Source of the DNA: Mycobacterium sp. 852002-10029_SCH5224772
Lineage (GTDB): Bacteria; Actinomycetota; Actinomycetes; Mycobacteriales; Mycobacteriaceae
NCBI RefSeq assembly: GCF_001667315.1
Contig: NZ_LZHT01000075.1
Location: 1 to 64,000, forward strand
Direction: 5' to 3'
Length of the DNA stretch: 64,000 nucleotides
Shown: piece after piece, positions 37,077 through 47,499 of the stretch
Layout of the letters: every line of letters begins with the position of its first letter
How positions within the stretch are numbered: position 1 is the first letter of the stretch
The notes under the pieces: generated by a model
Seen by the model: only the letters and a program-made list of their open reading frames with translations
Database searches by the model: none
What the model was told of the DNA's origin: nothing
Translations under genes and position numbers: made by a program

Positions 37077-37949
37077 ATGGCGCGAAATCCGGTAGCACAG
37101 ACGGCGTTCGGCCCCATGCTGTTGGCCGCCGTCGAGCAGAACGAGCCGCCCGGGCGCCGGTTGGTGGACGACGATTTCGCCGAGCTGTTTTTGCCCGCCC
37201 CGCTGCGGTGGCTGGTCGGCGCGACGCGGTACGGGCCGGTTCGTCACCTGATGGTCCGCGGCTCGGAGTTCACCGGTCCCGGGCTGTGGGCAAATCTGGC
37301 CTGCCGCAAGCGTTTTATCGCCGACAAGCTCACGGAGTCACTCGACGACATCGACGCCGTCGTCATCCTCGGGGCGGGGCTGGACACCCGCGCCTATCTG
37401 CTGACGCGGCGGGTCCGCATCCCGGTGTTCGAGGTCGATCTGCCGGTGAACATCGCCCGCAAGTTCAAGACGGTCCGCCGGGTGCTGGGCGAGCCGCCGC
37501 TGTCGGTGCGGTTGGTGGCGTTGAACCTCGAGCAGGACGACCTGCTCACCGCGCTCGCCGAACACGGGTATCGCACCGATTACCGCGTCTTCTTCATCTG
37601 CGAGGGCGTCACCCAATACCTGACCGAAGCCACCGTTCGCCGGACGCTGGAGGGGCTGCGCGCGGCGGCGCCCGGCAGCCGGTTGGTGTTCACCTACGTC
37701 CGTAAGGATTTCATCGACGGCACCAATCGGTATGGCACCCGCACGCTGTACCGCAACGTCCGGCAGCGCCGGCAGCTGTGGCGTTTCGGCTTGCAGCCCG
37801 ACGACGTCGCCGCGTTTGTCGGCGAGTACGGCTGGCGGCTGGCGGGGCAGGCCGGGCCCGACGAACTCGCGCAGCGTTACGTCGAGCCCACCGGGCGCAA
37901 ACTCAAGACCTCGCAACTGGAGTGGTCGGCCTACGCCGAGAAGATCTAG
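37077..37949 (+). CDS. Class I SAM-dependent methyltransferase (Rv2751-like)
   Basis: A 290-residue protein of the mycobacterial SAM-dependent methyltransferase family related to leucine carboxyl methyltransferase (PPM1/LCMT). It has VVILGAGLDTRAYLL for SAM binding, FEVDLP and the ICEGVTQYL segment. Substrate unknown. It starts five bases after the SDR stop, and the three genes from 35927 probably form one transcript acting on the same metabolite. Confidence 0.85.
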   Translation: MARNPVAQTAFGPMLLAAVEQNEPPGRRLVDDDFAELFLPAPLRWLVGATRYGPVRHLMVRGSEFTGPGLWANLACRKRFIADKLTESLDDIDAVVILGAGLDTRAYLLTRRVRIPVFEVDLPVNIARKFKTVRRVLGEPPLSVRLVALNLEQDDLLTALAEHGYRTDYRVFFICEGVTQYLTEATVRRTLEGLRAAAPGSRLVFTYVRKDFIDGTNRYGTRTLYRNVRQRRQLWRFGLQPDDVAAFVGEYGWRLAGQAGPDELAQRYVEPTGRKLKTSQLEWSAYAEKI

Positions 37950-37967
37950 CGGGGGCTCAGACCTCCA

Positions 37968-38014
37968 TGGCGGCGACCCGCTTCGCCCGGCTGCGCCGCG
38001 CTCGCGATCGCCGC
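37968..38014 (+). repeat. Dispersed intergenic repeat, copy C
   Basis: GCGACCCGCTTCGCCCGGCT followed by GCGCCGCGCTCGCGATCGCC is a close variant of the words in copy A (4602-4660) and, on the other strand, copy B (19257-19358). It fills the gap between the convergent methyltransferase and RNase J genes and ends at the RNase J stop codon. Confidence 0.65.
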
Positions 38015-39690
38015 TAGACCTCGATGACGGTCGGCACGATCATCGGCTGGCGGCGGTAGGTTTCGCCCACCCATTTGCCGATGGTGCGCCGCACGCCCTG
38101 GGCGATGCGGCCCGGGTCGGTGATGTTCTCGGCCAGCAGCGCTTCCAGCTCCGCCTCGACCCTGCGCACGGCCGGCTCGAGCGCCTTGGGATCCTCGGAG
38201 AAACCGCGCGAATGCAGGTGCGGCGGGGCCACCGGGCGCCCGGTGCCCCGCTGAACCACCACGGTCACCGCGACGAAACCCGATGACAGGATGAGCCGTT
38301 CGCCCAGCGTGATGTCGCCGACGTCGCCGTCGATCAGGCCGTCGACGAACATCTTGCCGACCGGCACCGCCCCGGCTATCGCTGCCTTGCCCGCGACCAG
38401 GTCGACACTGACCCCGTTCTCGGCCAGCAGGATTGATTCCTCGGGCACGCCGGTGCGGGCCGCCAGCTTGGAGTTGGCGCGCAGCATTCGCCACGTCCCG
38501 TGCACGGGCATGACGTGGCGGGGCCGAATCCCGTTGTAGAGGAACAACAGCTCACCTGAGTAGGCGTGGCCCGAAACGTGAACGCGCGCTTGGGCGTTGG
38601 TGACAACGCGGGCGCCGATCTTGGCAAGCTCGTCGATGACGCCGTAGACGGCCTCCTCGTTGCCCGGGATCAGCGACGACGCCAGCACCACGAGGTCGCC
38701 CGCGGTCAGCGTGATGCTGCGGTGCTCGCCGCGCGACATCCGCGACAGCGCCGACATCGGCTCGCCCTGGGTGCCGGTGGTGATCAGGACCACCTTCTCG
38801 GGCGGCATCATCTCGGCGGCGCCGATGTCGATCACATCGGAATCCGCGACCCGCAGGAAGCCGAGCTCCCGGGCGATGCCCATGTTGCGCACCATGGAGC
38901 GGCCGACGAACGACACCCGCCGACCCAATGCCACTGCGGCATCGATGATTTGCTGAACCCGGTCCACGTTGGAGGCGAAGCACGCCACGATCACGCGCCC
39001 CTCGGCGCTGCGGATCAGGCGGTGCAGCGTCGGACCCACTTCGCTTTCCGACGGCCCGACGCCGGGCAGCTCGGAGTTGGTCGAATCACACAGGAACAGG
39101 TCCACTCCCGCGTCACCGAGCCGGGACATGCCGGGCAAATCGGTCGGCCGCCCGTCCAGCGGAAGCTGGTCGAGTTTGATGTCGCCGGTGTGCAAAACCG
39201 TTCCCGCACCGGTGTGCACGGCGATCGCCAGCGCGTCGGGGATGGAGTGGTTGACGGCGAAGTATTGGCATTCGAACACGCCGTGCGTGCTCTTCTGGCC
39301 CTCGGCCACCTCGACGAACACCGGCTTGACGCGGTGTTCGCGGCACTTCGCGGCGACCAGCGCAAGCGTGAATTTCGAACCGACGACCGGGATGTCGGGG
39401 CGCAGCTTGAGCAGGAACGGAATGCCGCCGATGTGGTCCTCGTGGGCGTGGGTGAGCACCAGCGCCTCGATGTCATCGAGCCGGTCTTCGATATGGCGCA
39501 GATCGGGAAGGATCAGGTCGACGCCGGGCTCGTCGTGGGTGGGGAACATCACCCCGCAGTCGATGATCAGCAGCCGGCCCAGGTGTTCGAAAACCGTCAT
39601 GTTGCGGCCGATTTCGCTGATGCCGCCAAACGCGGTGACCCGCAACCCTCCAGCGGCCAACGGGCCAGGCGGGGCGAGGTCTACATCCAC
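38014..39690 (-). CDS. rnj: Ribonuclease J
   Basis: A 558-residue metallo-beta-lactamase/beta-CASP ribonuclease with 5'-3' exonuclease and endonuclease activity in RNA decay and rRNA processing. The metal-binding HAHEDH motif is at 81-86; CDSTNSE, the beta-CASP domain and the C-terminal HVSGHAYSGEL and PVHGTWRML segments follow. The start is GTG 39690, 19 bases after the dapA stop, so it is the distal gene of the dapA operon. Confidence 0.94.
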   Translation of the reverse strand: MDVDLAPPGPLAAGGLRVTAFGGISEIGRNMTVFEHLGRLLIIDCGVMFPTHDEPGVDLILPDLRHIEDRLDDIEALVLTHAHEDHIGGIPFLLKLRPDIPVVGSKFTLALVAAKCREHRVKPVFVEVAEGQKSTHGVFECQYFAVNHSIPDALAIAVHTGAGTVLHTGDIKLDQLPLDGRPTDLPGMSRLGDAGVDLFLCDSTNSELPGVGPSESEVGPTLHRLIRSAEGRVIVACFASNVDRVQQIIDAAVALGRRVSFVGRSMVRNMGIARELGFLRVADSDVIDIGAAEMMPPEKVVLITTGTQGEPMSALSRMSRGEHRSITLTAGDLVVLASSLIPGNEEAVYGVIDELAKIGARVVTNAQARVHVSGHAYSGELLFLYNGIRPRHVMPVHGTWRMLRANSKLAARTGVPEESILLAENGVSVDLVAGKAAIAGAVPVGKMFVDGLIDGDVGDITLGERLILSSGFVAVTVVVQRGTGRPVAPPHLHSRGFSEDPKALEPAVRRVEAELEALLAENITDPGRIAQGVRRTIGKWVGETYRRQPMIVPTVIEV

Positions 39691-39709
39691 TTCTCGGACG
39701 CTCCCTGGG

Positions 39710-40723
<1,014 letters not shown>

Positions 40724-40729
40724 TCACGC

Positions 40730-40797
40730 GCCCGCCTAGCAGCGACAACGGGGCCGCCCGAGTGGGCGTCGTTGGCCGTTGTCGCTGTGAGGCGGGC
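40730..40797 (-). terminator. Large stem-loop between thyX and dapA
   Basis: Two 22-base arms (40730-40751 and 40776-40797) match at 20 of 22 positions as an inverted repeat around a 24-base loop that itself contains GCCGCCC/GGGCG complementarity. It begins 55 bases after the thyX stop and lies above the dapA promoter. It is likely the thyX terminator, although it is far longer than usual and could also be a small repeated element. Confidence 0.6.
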
Positions 40798-40851
40798 ATA
40801 ACGCCTCATGGTCCGCCCAGTGACGGCAGTGCCTGACCGGACCTCGCCGGC

Positions 40852-41604
40852 TCAGGCTTCGGTCGCCAACGGACTGGTCGCGACCTCGGTCCCGTCGGCC
40901 AGCGTGGCGATCTCGAAATCGGCGAATACCGCGGGCGCCGTGCCCGTCAGGTGACGCAGGCACTCGATGGCCAGCCGCCGGATTTCCACGTCGGCGTGCT
41001 CGCTGGCGCGCATGGCGACGAAGTGGCGCCAGGCCCGGTAGTTCCCGGTGACGACGATGCGGGTTTCGGTGGCGTTGGGCAGCACGGCGCGGGCGGCTTG
41101 GCGCGCCTGCTTGCGCCGCAGGATGGCGCTCGGCTGGTCGGCGAATTTGGCCTCCAGCTTGGCCAGCAACTCCATGTAGGTGGCGCGGCCGGCGTCGGCT
41201 GCCGCGGCCAGGATTCGCTGCAGTTCGGGATCGTCTTCCATCCCCGGCGGCACGACGACGTGCGAGTCCTTCTCGGGGACGTAGCGCTGCGACAGCTGTG
41301 AGTAGGAGAAGTGCCGGTGCCGGATCAACTCGTGCGTGCACGAGCGCGAGATGCCGGTGATGTAGAACGACACCGTCGCGTGCTCGAGCACCGAGAAGTG
41401 CCCGACGTCGATGATGTGCTTGATGTAGCCGGCGTTGGTCGCGGTCTTGGGATTGGGTTTCGACCAGCTCTGGTAGCAGGCGCGGCCGGCGAACTCGACA
41501 AGCGCGGGGCCGCCGTCGGCGTCGGTGCTCCACGGCACCTCCGGGGGCGCCAAGAACTCGGTCTTGGCGATCAGTTGCACGCGCAGCGGCGCGATCTCGG
41601 CCAC
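40852..41604 (-). CDS. thyX: Flavin-dependent thymidylate synthase ThyX
   Basis: ThyX makes dTMP from dUMP with FAD, NADPH and methylene-THF and does not need dihydrofolate reductase to recycle folate. The 250-residue protein carries the ThyX motif RHRx7S (Arg95-Ser105, in [14 protein letters not shown]). GTG 41604 has AAGGTGA five bases upstream; another GTG at 41613 is one base after the hsdS stop. A classical thyA is also present at 46657. Confidence 0.95.
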   Translation of the reverse strand: MAEIAPLRVQLIAKTEFLAPPEVPWSTDADGGPALVEFAGRACYQSWSKPNPKTATNAGYIKHIIDVGHFSVLEHATVSFYITGISRSCTHELIRHRHFSYSQLSQRYVPEKDSHVVVPPGMEDDPELQRILAAAADAGRATYMELLAKLEAKFADQPSAILRRKQARQAARAVLPNATETRIVVTGNYRAWRHFVAMRASEHADVEIRRLAIECLRHLTGTAPAVFADFEIATLADGTEVATSPLATEA

Positions 41605-41614
41605 GGCGCTCACC

Positions 41615-42679
41615 TTAAAGCGTGCCGGGCGGAATCCGCACCTTGCCGGAGATCAGCAACGGCAGCAGCGCATCACGCAAGCCGGACAACCGGGTGCTTT
41701 CGGCGCGCCGGGCGTGGCACAGCGCGCCCAGCCAGGTGATCGTCCGCAGCGCCGCCGGACCCAGCCGGCGGACGTCGGGGACCACCACGTCGACGAGGTC
41801 GCGCGGTTGAATCCGCTGATGGCTCTCCGACGTCCCCGCGGCCCGCCGTTGCACCCGCAGTGAGACGTCCGGTTGTCGCAGCGCCGACCACAGCGCCGAG
41901 GAATGAATTCCGAGCGGCTTGAGCACGACGAACTCCGTGCTGGCCAGCGACATCTCCGGCGGCAGGCTCACCACATTCCAGATCCGCGGAATCCTGGGGT
42001 TCAGCTTGGCGAACAGGACGCACGGCTCGGACAGGAGCAACTTGCCGCTTTTCACCGACCGTCCGTCGACCAGGCGGGGTTTCGCCCCGTCGTCGAACGC
42101 CGGAAGGCTGAAATGGGCGACCCGTGCGGGGAACTCCTGCACGTTGCGGAACGCGCTCGACGGGGCCGCCAGGCTCGACAACGGCACCCGGCCCACCACC
42201 GATTCGGCGTGGGCAACCATCAAACGTTCGGCGGCCTCGATCACGCGGTCGTTGGCGGCGATTTTGTCGTCGAGGGCACCGAGCACCTCCGCGATCCGCT
42301 GACGCTCGTGCGACGCGACGGTCGACACCGAAACGTCGTGCAGGATCCGCTGATTGAGCAGGGGTTGTCCCGACCCGGATCGGTGATCGCCCAGCCGGCA
42401 GGTGTGCAGGGCGTAATACCAATACCGCGTCTCCCGCGGATCCTTGGCCCGGCACACCAGCGCGTTCTCGGTCACCCAGACATCGGAGTCGCAGTAGCGC
42501 AGACTGCCGCAATGGGATCCGACGCGGCCCACCACGATCAGCGGCCCGCCGGCGTTGCGCTCCGCGGCAAAGCCGATCGCGCCGTTGGCGCCGTAGACGG
42601 GAAAGCGCCCGTTGAGGGCGCGCACCGGCGCGCCGCTGCCGCTGCTGAAGTCGAGATGCTCACCCAGGATGGTGTTCAC
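41615..42679 (-). CDS. hsdS: Type I restriction-modification specificity subunit HsdS
   Basis: HsdS gives the DNA sequence specificity of a type I methyltransferase. The 354-residue protein has two target-recognition halves: the N-terminal half with [18 protein letters not shown] and GSGQPLLNQ, then the conserved helix [19 protein letters not shown] (near 123-141), and a second, more divergent half. M. tuberculosis has only a short hsdS.1 fragment here, as I recall, whereas this copy is full length. It overlaps hsdM by four bases (ATGA). No hsdR is in the window. Confidence 0.88.
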   Translation of the reverse strand: MNTILGEHLDFSSGSGAPVRALNGRFPVYGANGAIGFAAERNAGGPLIVVGRVGSHCGSLRYCDSDVWVTENALVCRAKDPRETRYWYYALHTCRLGDHRSGSGQPLLNQRILHDVSVSTVASHERQRIAEVLGALDDKIAANDRVIEAAERLMVAHAESVVGRVPLSSLAAPSSAFRNVQEFPARVAHFSLPAFDDGAKPRLVDGRSVKSGKLLLSEPCVLFAKLNPRIPRIWNVVSLPPEMSLASTEFVVLKPLGIHSSALWSALRQPDVSLRVQRRAAGTSESHQRIQPRDLVDVVVPDVRRLGPAALRTITWLGALCHARRAESTRLSGLRDALLPLLISGKVRIPPGTL

Positions 42680-44049
42680 CGCAGCCGCCCCACCTGCTGG
42701 CGCACCACCTGTTCTGCGCGCGCGGAATCGTCGAGCGCCGCGAGCAGCCCGTCGGTCAATCGCGCGATCTTGTCGCCGACCGGCTCCCCGTCGTCCGGGG
42801 CGCTCGGCGCGTCCACGTAGCGTCCCGGCGTCAGCACGTGTCCCGCGGCCCTGACGTCATCCAGCGGCACGGACTGACAAAACCCCGGAACATCGTGGTA
42901 GGTCAGCCCTTTGGCAAGGGCTGACTTCGTACCGCACCACGCGTGGTAGGTGTCGCCGATCCGGACGATCTCCTCGCGGGTCAGCGCGCGCTCCGCGCGA
43001 TCCACCAGGTAACCGAGGCCTCGGGCGTCGATGAACAGCACCTGGCGTGACCGGTGCGCCTTATCCCTGGCGAAGAACCACACGCACACCGGTATTCCGG
43101 TGCTGCGGAACAGCTGTGCGGGCAGAGCGACCATGCACGACACCAGATCCGCCTCGATGATCCGCGCCCGGATGTCGCCCTCGCCCTTCGCCTTCGAGGA
43201 CATCGAGCCGTTGGCCATCACCACGCCGGCCGTGCCGCCCGGTGCCAGCTTGGACAGGATGTGCTGAATCCAGGCGTAATTCGCGTTGGTTGCGGGTGGA
43301 ACACCGAAGCGCCAGCGCGGGTCGTCGGCGTCGCGGGCCCAATCTTTGATGTTGAAGGGCGGATTGGCCAGCACGTAGTCCATCTGCACGCCGGCATGCA
43401 GGTCGGTGACCAACGTGTCGGCGCACCGCGGGCCCAGGCCGCGGTGGTCGATGCCGTGCACGGCGAGGTTCATTGTCGCCATGCGCCAGGTCTGTTCGAC
43501 ACTTTCTTGGCCGTAGACGGTGAGGTTCGCGGGATCGCCGTCGTGTTCGGCGATGAAGTGCTCGGTCTGCACGAACATCCCGCCCGAGCCGCAGCACGGG
43601 TCATACACCCGCCCCCCGGACGGTTCGAGCACCTCGACCAGCAGCCGCACGACGCTGGGCGGGGTGAAGAACTCACCGCCCCGCTTTCCCTCCGCGCGGG
43701 CGAAATTCCCCAGGAAGTACTCGTACACCTCGCCCATCAGATCCCGATGGGCCTCGCGCCCGCCGCATCGCAGGGTGTCCAGGAGGTCCATCAGTTCACC
43801 GAGGCGGCGCTGGTCGAGGTCTTCGTACAGCCGCGGCAGCCCCGCGGCCTGCATCGCGTCGTCGACGAGCCGGCCGAGCTTGTCGGCTTTGCTGTTGTCC
43901 GCCAAGGCTTTCCATTGCGCCTCGGAGACGTGTCTGAGGAAGACCAGTCCGAGGATGACGTCCTTGTACTGCCCGGCCGACAGGGAGCCGCGCAGCTTGT
44001 TGGCCGCCTTCCACAGGGTGTCCTTGAGCCCTTTGTCGGTCGCGCGCAT
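42676..44049 (-). CDS. hsdM: Type I DNA adenine methyltransferase subunit HsdM
   Basis: HsdM is the N6-adenine methyltransferase subunit. The 457-residue protein begins with the HsdM N-terminal helical domain (KGLKDTLWKAANKLRGSLSA), then the SAM-binding motif YDPCCGSGGMFVQ and the catalytic NPPF motif (VLANPPFNIKDW). The true start is ATG 44049, which shares one base with the upstream stop (TGATG); a longer frame to 44394 is antisense-like filler. Without an hsdR partner it should methylate DNA without restriction. Confidence 0.92.
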   Translation of the reverse strand: MRATDKGLKDTLWKAANKLRGSLSAGQYKDVILGLVFLRHVSEAQWKALADNSKADKLGRLVDDAMQAAGLPRLYEDLDQRRLGELMDLLDTLRCGGREAHRDLMGEVYEYFLGNFARAEGKRGGEFFTPPSVVRLLVEVLEPSGGRVYDPCCGSGGMFVQTEHFIAEHDGDPANLTVYGQESVEQTWRMATMNLAVHGIDHRGLGPRCADTLVTDLHAGVQMDYVLANPPFNIKDWARDADDPRWRFGVPPATNANYAWIQHILSKLAPGGTAGVVMANGSMSSKAKGEGDIRARIIEADLVSCMVALPAQLFRSTGIPVCVWFFARDKAHRSRQVLFIDARGLGYLVDRAERALTREEIVRIGDTYHAWCGTKSALAKGLTYHDVPGFCQSVPLDDVRAAGHVLTPGRYVDAPSAPDDGEPVGDKIARLTDGLLAALDDSARAEQVVRQQVGRLR

Positions 44050-45266
44050 CAGCTGACCGCCCGCAGGGCGCCGGCCAGGTCGCCCCGGGTGGCCACGCTG
44101 AACCCGCCCAGCCCCAGCCAGCACGCCATGGACTCCAGCTCGCCGGCGAGCGCCGCGGCGACGCGGGCTCTGGGCGTTTCGGGTTCGGCGAATGCGCCGA
44201 CGACGCGCAGGCAGTCGGCGGCCCGGTCGGCCTTGAGGTCGACCCGCGCCACCAACCGCCCGTCCATCAGCAGCGGCCACACGTAGTAGCCGTACTGTCG
44301 CTTGGCGGCCGGTGTGTAAATCTCGATGCGGTAATGGAATTCGAAGAGCCGTTCGACCCGGGGCCGGAAGAAGATCAGCGGGTCGAACGGGCACAGCAGC
44401 GCGGTGCCCCGGTCGGCTCGGGGCACCGTCCGGCCTACCCGCAGGTAGGCGGGGGCGGACCAGCCGTCGACGTCGACCCGCTCGATGTCACCGGCGGCCA
44501 GCAACTGACCGATCGCGGGCTTGACCTGGGCGGCCGACAGCCGAAAGTAGTCGCGGATGTCGGCCTCGGTGCCCACGCCCAGCGCGGTGGCCGCCCGCAG
44601 CGTCAGCTCGCGGATCGCCTCGTGGTCGTCGACCTCGCGGGCTAGCACGCCGGCCGGCAACACCCGCTCCACCAGGTCGTAGTGGCGGGCGAAGCCCACC
44701 CGGGTGGCCGTGGTGAGCACCCCGGAGGAAAACAGCGCCTCGGCCACCCACTTGGTGTCGCTGCGCGTCCACCAGGTGCCTTTCTTCTGTCGCGGCGCCG
44801 ACAATTTCGAGGCCAGGTGCGCTTCGATTTGGCCGGCCGTGCTGGGCCCGAGTTCGGCGACGGCGGCCACCACCTCCTCGGCCAGCCGCGGATTGGCCTT
44901 GACGATGTGGGTTCCCCACCGGCCATGGGTGTACTGGCGCATCCGCCAGCGCAGCAGCGGCCAGTCCTCGACGGCCATCAGCGCGGCCTCGTGCGCCCAG
45001 TACTCGGCCAGCAGCCGCGACGAACGCGGGCCCCAGGCCGCGCGGTCGAGCACGTCACGATCGTAGGGGCCGAGCCGGCTGAACACCGGGGCGTAGTGGG
45101 CGCGCACCGCCACCGACACCGAATCCAGTTGCAGCACTTGGATTCTGGATATCAGCCGCTTCAGATGCGCCCGGGTGATCTCGCCGCCCGGCCGGGGCTC
45201 GCTAAATCCTTGGGCCGCAACGGCAATCCGCCGCGCCCCAGTGGCGGAGAGCCTGCGGGTCGACAC
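44049..45266 (-). CDS. YcaQ/AlkX-like HTH_42 DNA glycosylase family protein
   Basis: A 405-residue winged-helix HTH_42 protein. It has a QLD tripeptide at 46-48 (QVLQLDSVSV), matching the Q-hydrophobic-D catalytic motif of E. coli YcaQ, a glycosylase that unhooks interstrand crosslinks, rather than the QxQ motif of antibiotic self-resistance members. The C-terminal segments LLCPFDPLIFFRPRVERLFEF and GYYVWPLLMDGRLVARVDLKADR are family hallmarks. GTG 45266 is seven bases after TATTCT. Translation is coupled to hsdM, which places a DNA-repair enzyme in the methyltransferase operon. Confidence 0.83.
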   Translation of the reverse strand: MSTRRLSATGARRIAVAAQGFSEPRPGGEITRAHLKRLISRIQVLQLDSVSVAVRAHYAPVFSRLGPYDRDVLDRAAWGPRSSRLLAEYWAHEAALMAVEDWPLLRWRMRQYTHGRWGTHIVKANPRLAEEVVAAVAELGPSTAGQIEAHLASKLSAPRQKKGTWWTRSDTKWVAEALFSSGVLTTATRVGFARHYDLVERVLPAGVLAREVDDHEAIRELTLRAATALGVGTEADIRDYFRLSAAQVKPAIGQLLAAGDIERVDVDGWSAPAYLRVGRTVPRADRGTALLCPFDPLIFFRPRVERLFEFHYRIEIYTPAAKRQYGYYVWPLLMDGRLVARVDLKADRAADCLRVVGAFAEPETPRARVAAALAGELESMACWLGLGGFSVATRGDLAGALRAVS

Positions 45267-45318
45267 GGCGCCGAGAATACCGCCCCGGGGGCGCCTGTCG
45301 GCGGAGGCTAGCGCAAGC

Positions 45319-46059
45319 TCAGCCCGCGCGGACCTTGTGTTCCAGGGGCGCCACGGCGCCGTCCGCGTCCGGGTTCTTCTGTTCTTTGTAGGCCGCCTCG
45401 AGTGCGGCCGGAACCCCGTCGAGGTCGCGGTAGACGCCCATCAGCTGCTCGAGGATCTCGATTCGCTGCGCGGTCGCCTCGTCGACCGCGCGCCGGGCCT
45501 TGTCACGGTAGTGATCGGCCCCCTGTTTCGCGTCACCGAGCAGCTGCTCGCACTCCCGCTCGGCGCTCTGGCGCGCTTCGTCGATCGCGGATTGGGTTTC
45601 GGCGCGCATCCCGGCCAGTTCGGCGTCGAGCTTTTCCTTGGTCTCCGCGTACTCGGCTTCCAGCGCCTTTTTCTGCGCGGCCATGTCCGCGAGCACCTCG
45701 TCGCGCTTTCGCTCCGCGGCTTCGGCCTCTGCCTCGGCCGCCGCGATCAGCGCGTCCGCTTCCGCGCGCGCCTCGGCCTGCATCTCGGCTACCTCGTCGA
45801 CCGCGCGCCGCAGCATTTTCGCCATCCGCTGCTGCATCGCGTGCGGCGAGGGTGACGTGTCGGTCAGGACTGCGACTTCCTTGCGCAGCGCGGCGGTTTG
45901 TTCGCCGGATTCCTGCAGCCGGGCCCGCAGGCTCTCGACATCGTCTAGCAGCAGCTGCTGCTTGGTGGTCAGCATCTCGATGTGGGCATCGACCGCGCCC
46001 GCGTCGTAGCCCATGAACTTTCGCGAGAACGTCTTCACGGGTTCGGTTATCACTGCCAA
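45319..46059 (-). CDS. DivIVA-like coiled-coil protein
   Basis: A 246-residue protein. The N-terminal segment FSRKFMGYDAGAVDAHIEML resembles the DivIVA lipid-binding domain, and the rest is a long Ala/Glu/Lys/Arg coiled coil (about 30-215) with a short polar tail. Mycobacterial DivIVA-type proteins organise polar growth and division; this is not Wag31, and its exact job is unknown. It lies 98 bases downstream of dfrA on the same strand. Confidence 0.72.
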   Translation of the reverse strand: MAVITEPVKTFSRKFMGYDAGAVDAHIEMLTTKQQLLLDDVESLRARLQESGEQTAALRKEVAVLTDTSPSPHAMQQRMAKMLRRAVDEVAEMQAEARAEADALIAAAEAEAEAAERKRDEVLADMAAQKKALEAEYAETKEKLDAELAGMRAETQSAIDEARQSAERECEQLLGDAKQGADHYRDKARRAVDEATAQRIEILEQLMGVYRDLDGVPAALEAAYKEQKNPDADGAVAPLEHKVRAG

Positions 46060-46156
46060 TTCCCCCTTCTCACCAAACGCCTGGTAAACCCTGTGCGACC
46101 GACCCCCCGAGTCCGAGTATGTCAGGTCAGGGCCGAGCGCGAGCAGGTGCGCAGAC

Positions 46157-46660
46157 TCAGCGACGGTAGCTGTGGAAGCGATACCGCAGCCCCGAGCGGC
46201 TGGCCTGCCACTCCCCCGTCTCGCCCACCCAGGTGTCGTCCAGCGCGGGCGCCAGCGCGTCGTCGTCGTCGCGGCGCAAGTCGACCTCGATCTCGGTGAC
46301 CTCGCACCGGGCGGCGTACGGGAGCGCAGCCAGATACACCTGCCCGCCGCCGATCACCCACATCGCGGGCTCGCTCTCGGCCTGGGCAAAGGCCGCGTCC
46401 AGCGAGCCGACCACCTGCGCCCCGTCGGCGGCGAAGCCGTCCTCGCGGGACAGCACGATGTTGCGCCGGCCGGGCAGCGGCCGCACCTTCGACGGGAGCG
46501 AGTCCCATGTCCGCCGGCCCATCACCACGGTGTGCCCCATGGTCACCTCTTTGAACCGGACGAGGTCTTCCGGGACGTTCCACGGGATGCCGCCGCCGCG
46601 CCCGATGACGCCGGAGGTCGACTGGGCCCACACCAGGCCCACCTCGGTGGTACGCGTCAT
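46157..46660 (-). CDS. dfrA: Dihydrofolate reductase
   Basis: DfrA reduces dihydrofolate made by ThyA back to tetrahydrofolate with NADPH and is the target of antifolates. The 167-residue enzyme has [13 protein letters not shown], the catalytic acid in [17 protein letters not shown] and the C-terminal VTEIEVDL segment. It reads GGGIPW where M. tuberculosis and M. avium have GGDIPW as I recall; that residue is not the catalytic acid. The ATG overlaps the thyA stop by four bases, giving translational coupling. Confidence 0.95.
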   Translation of the reverse strand: MTRTTEVGLVWAQSTSGVIGRGGGIPWNVPEDLVRFKEVTMGHTVVMGRRTWDSLPSKVRPLPGRRNIVLSREDGFAADGAQVVGSLDAAFAQAESEPAMWVIGGGQVYLAALPYAARCEVTEIEVDLRRDDDDALAPALDDTWVGETGEWQASRSGLRYRFHSYRR

Positions 46661-47457
46661 ACCGCGACGGGGGCCTTGATGGCCGGGTGCGGATCGTAGT
46701 TGCGCACGACGACGTCATCGTAGGTGTAGTCGAAGATCGAATCCCGTTTGCCCAGAACGAGTTCCGGGTAGGGTCGCGGCTCGCGGCTCAGTTGCAGCCG
46801 CACCTGCTCGACGTGGTTGTCGTAGATGTGGCAGTCCCCGCCCGTCCACACGAATTCGCCGACCGAGAGGCCGGCCTGGGCGGCCATCATGTGCGTCAGC
46901 AGCGCGTAGCTGGCGATGTTGAACGGCACGCCCAGAAAAAGGTCGGCGCTGCGCTGGTAGAGCTGACAGCTCAGCCGCCCGTCGGCCACGTAGAACTGGA
47001 AGAACGCGTGACAGGGCGGCAGCGCCATCTGCGGGATTTCGCCGACGTTCCAGGCGGACACGATGATGCGTCGCGAGTCGGGGTCGGTGCGCAGCAGATC
47101 CAGGGCCGCGCTGATCTGGTCGACGTGTTCGCCCGACGGGGTCGGCCAGGATCGCCACTGCACCCCGTAGATAGGCCCGAGATCGCCTGTGTCACTTGCC
47201 CATTCGTCCCAGATGGTAACCCCGTGCTCGTGCAGCCAGCCGACGTTGGAATCGCCGCGCAGGAACCACAGCAACTCATAAATCACCGACTTGAGGTGCA
47301 CCTTCTTGGTGGTGAGCAGCGGGAAGCCGGCCGACAGGTCATAGCGCAGCTGCCGGCCGAACAGGCTTCGGGTTCCGGTGCCGGTGCGGTCGGATTTGGC
47401 CGTTCCCGCATCGAGCACCAGGCGCAGTAGGTCCTCGTAGGGCGTCGGGATCGGCAC
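46657..47457 (-). CDS. thyA: Thymidylate synthase ThyA
   Basis: ThyA methylates dUMP with methylene-THF, producing dihydrofolate. The 266-residue protein has the catalytic Cys149 (LPPCHAF), the [12 protein letters not shown] loop and the C-terminal KAPVAV. GTG 47457 is chosen since TATTCT lies six bases upstream; the frame continues far upstream on the opposite strand of the hydrolase gene and that part is not coding. It forms an operon with dfrA. Confidence 0.95.
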   Translation of the reverse strand: MPIPTPYEDLLRLVLDAGTAKSDRTGTGTRSLFGRQLRYDLSAGFPLLTTKKVHLKSVIYELLWFLRGDSNVGWLHEHGVTIWDEWASDTGDLGPIYGVQWRSWPTPSGEHVDQISAALDLLRTDPDSRRIIVSAWNVGEIPQMALPPCHAFFQFYVADGRLSCQLYQRSADLFLGVPFNIASYALLTHMMAAQAGLSVGEFVWTGGDCHIYDNHVEQVRLQLSREPRPYPELVLGKRDSIFDYTYDDVVVRNYDPHPAIKAPVAV

Positions 47458-47499
47458 GCGGTCAGAATACTGCGAAGCGCAGGGAGTAGAACGGGTGCC

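Noticed and set aside
42676..44394. Longer hsdM with 115 extra N-terminal residues
   Set aside because: The extra part is antisense-like Arg/Gly/Pro sequence inside the YcaQ-like gene; the family N-terminus starts at ATG 44049.
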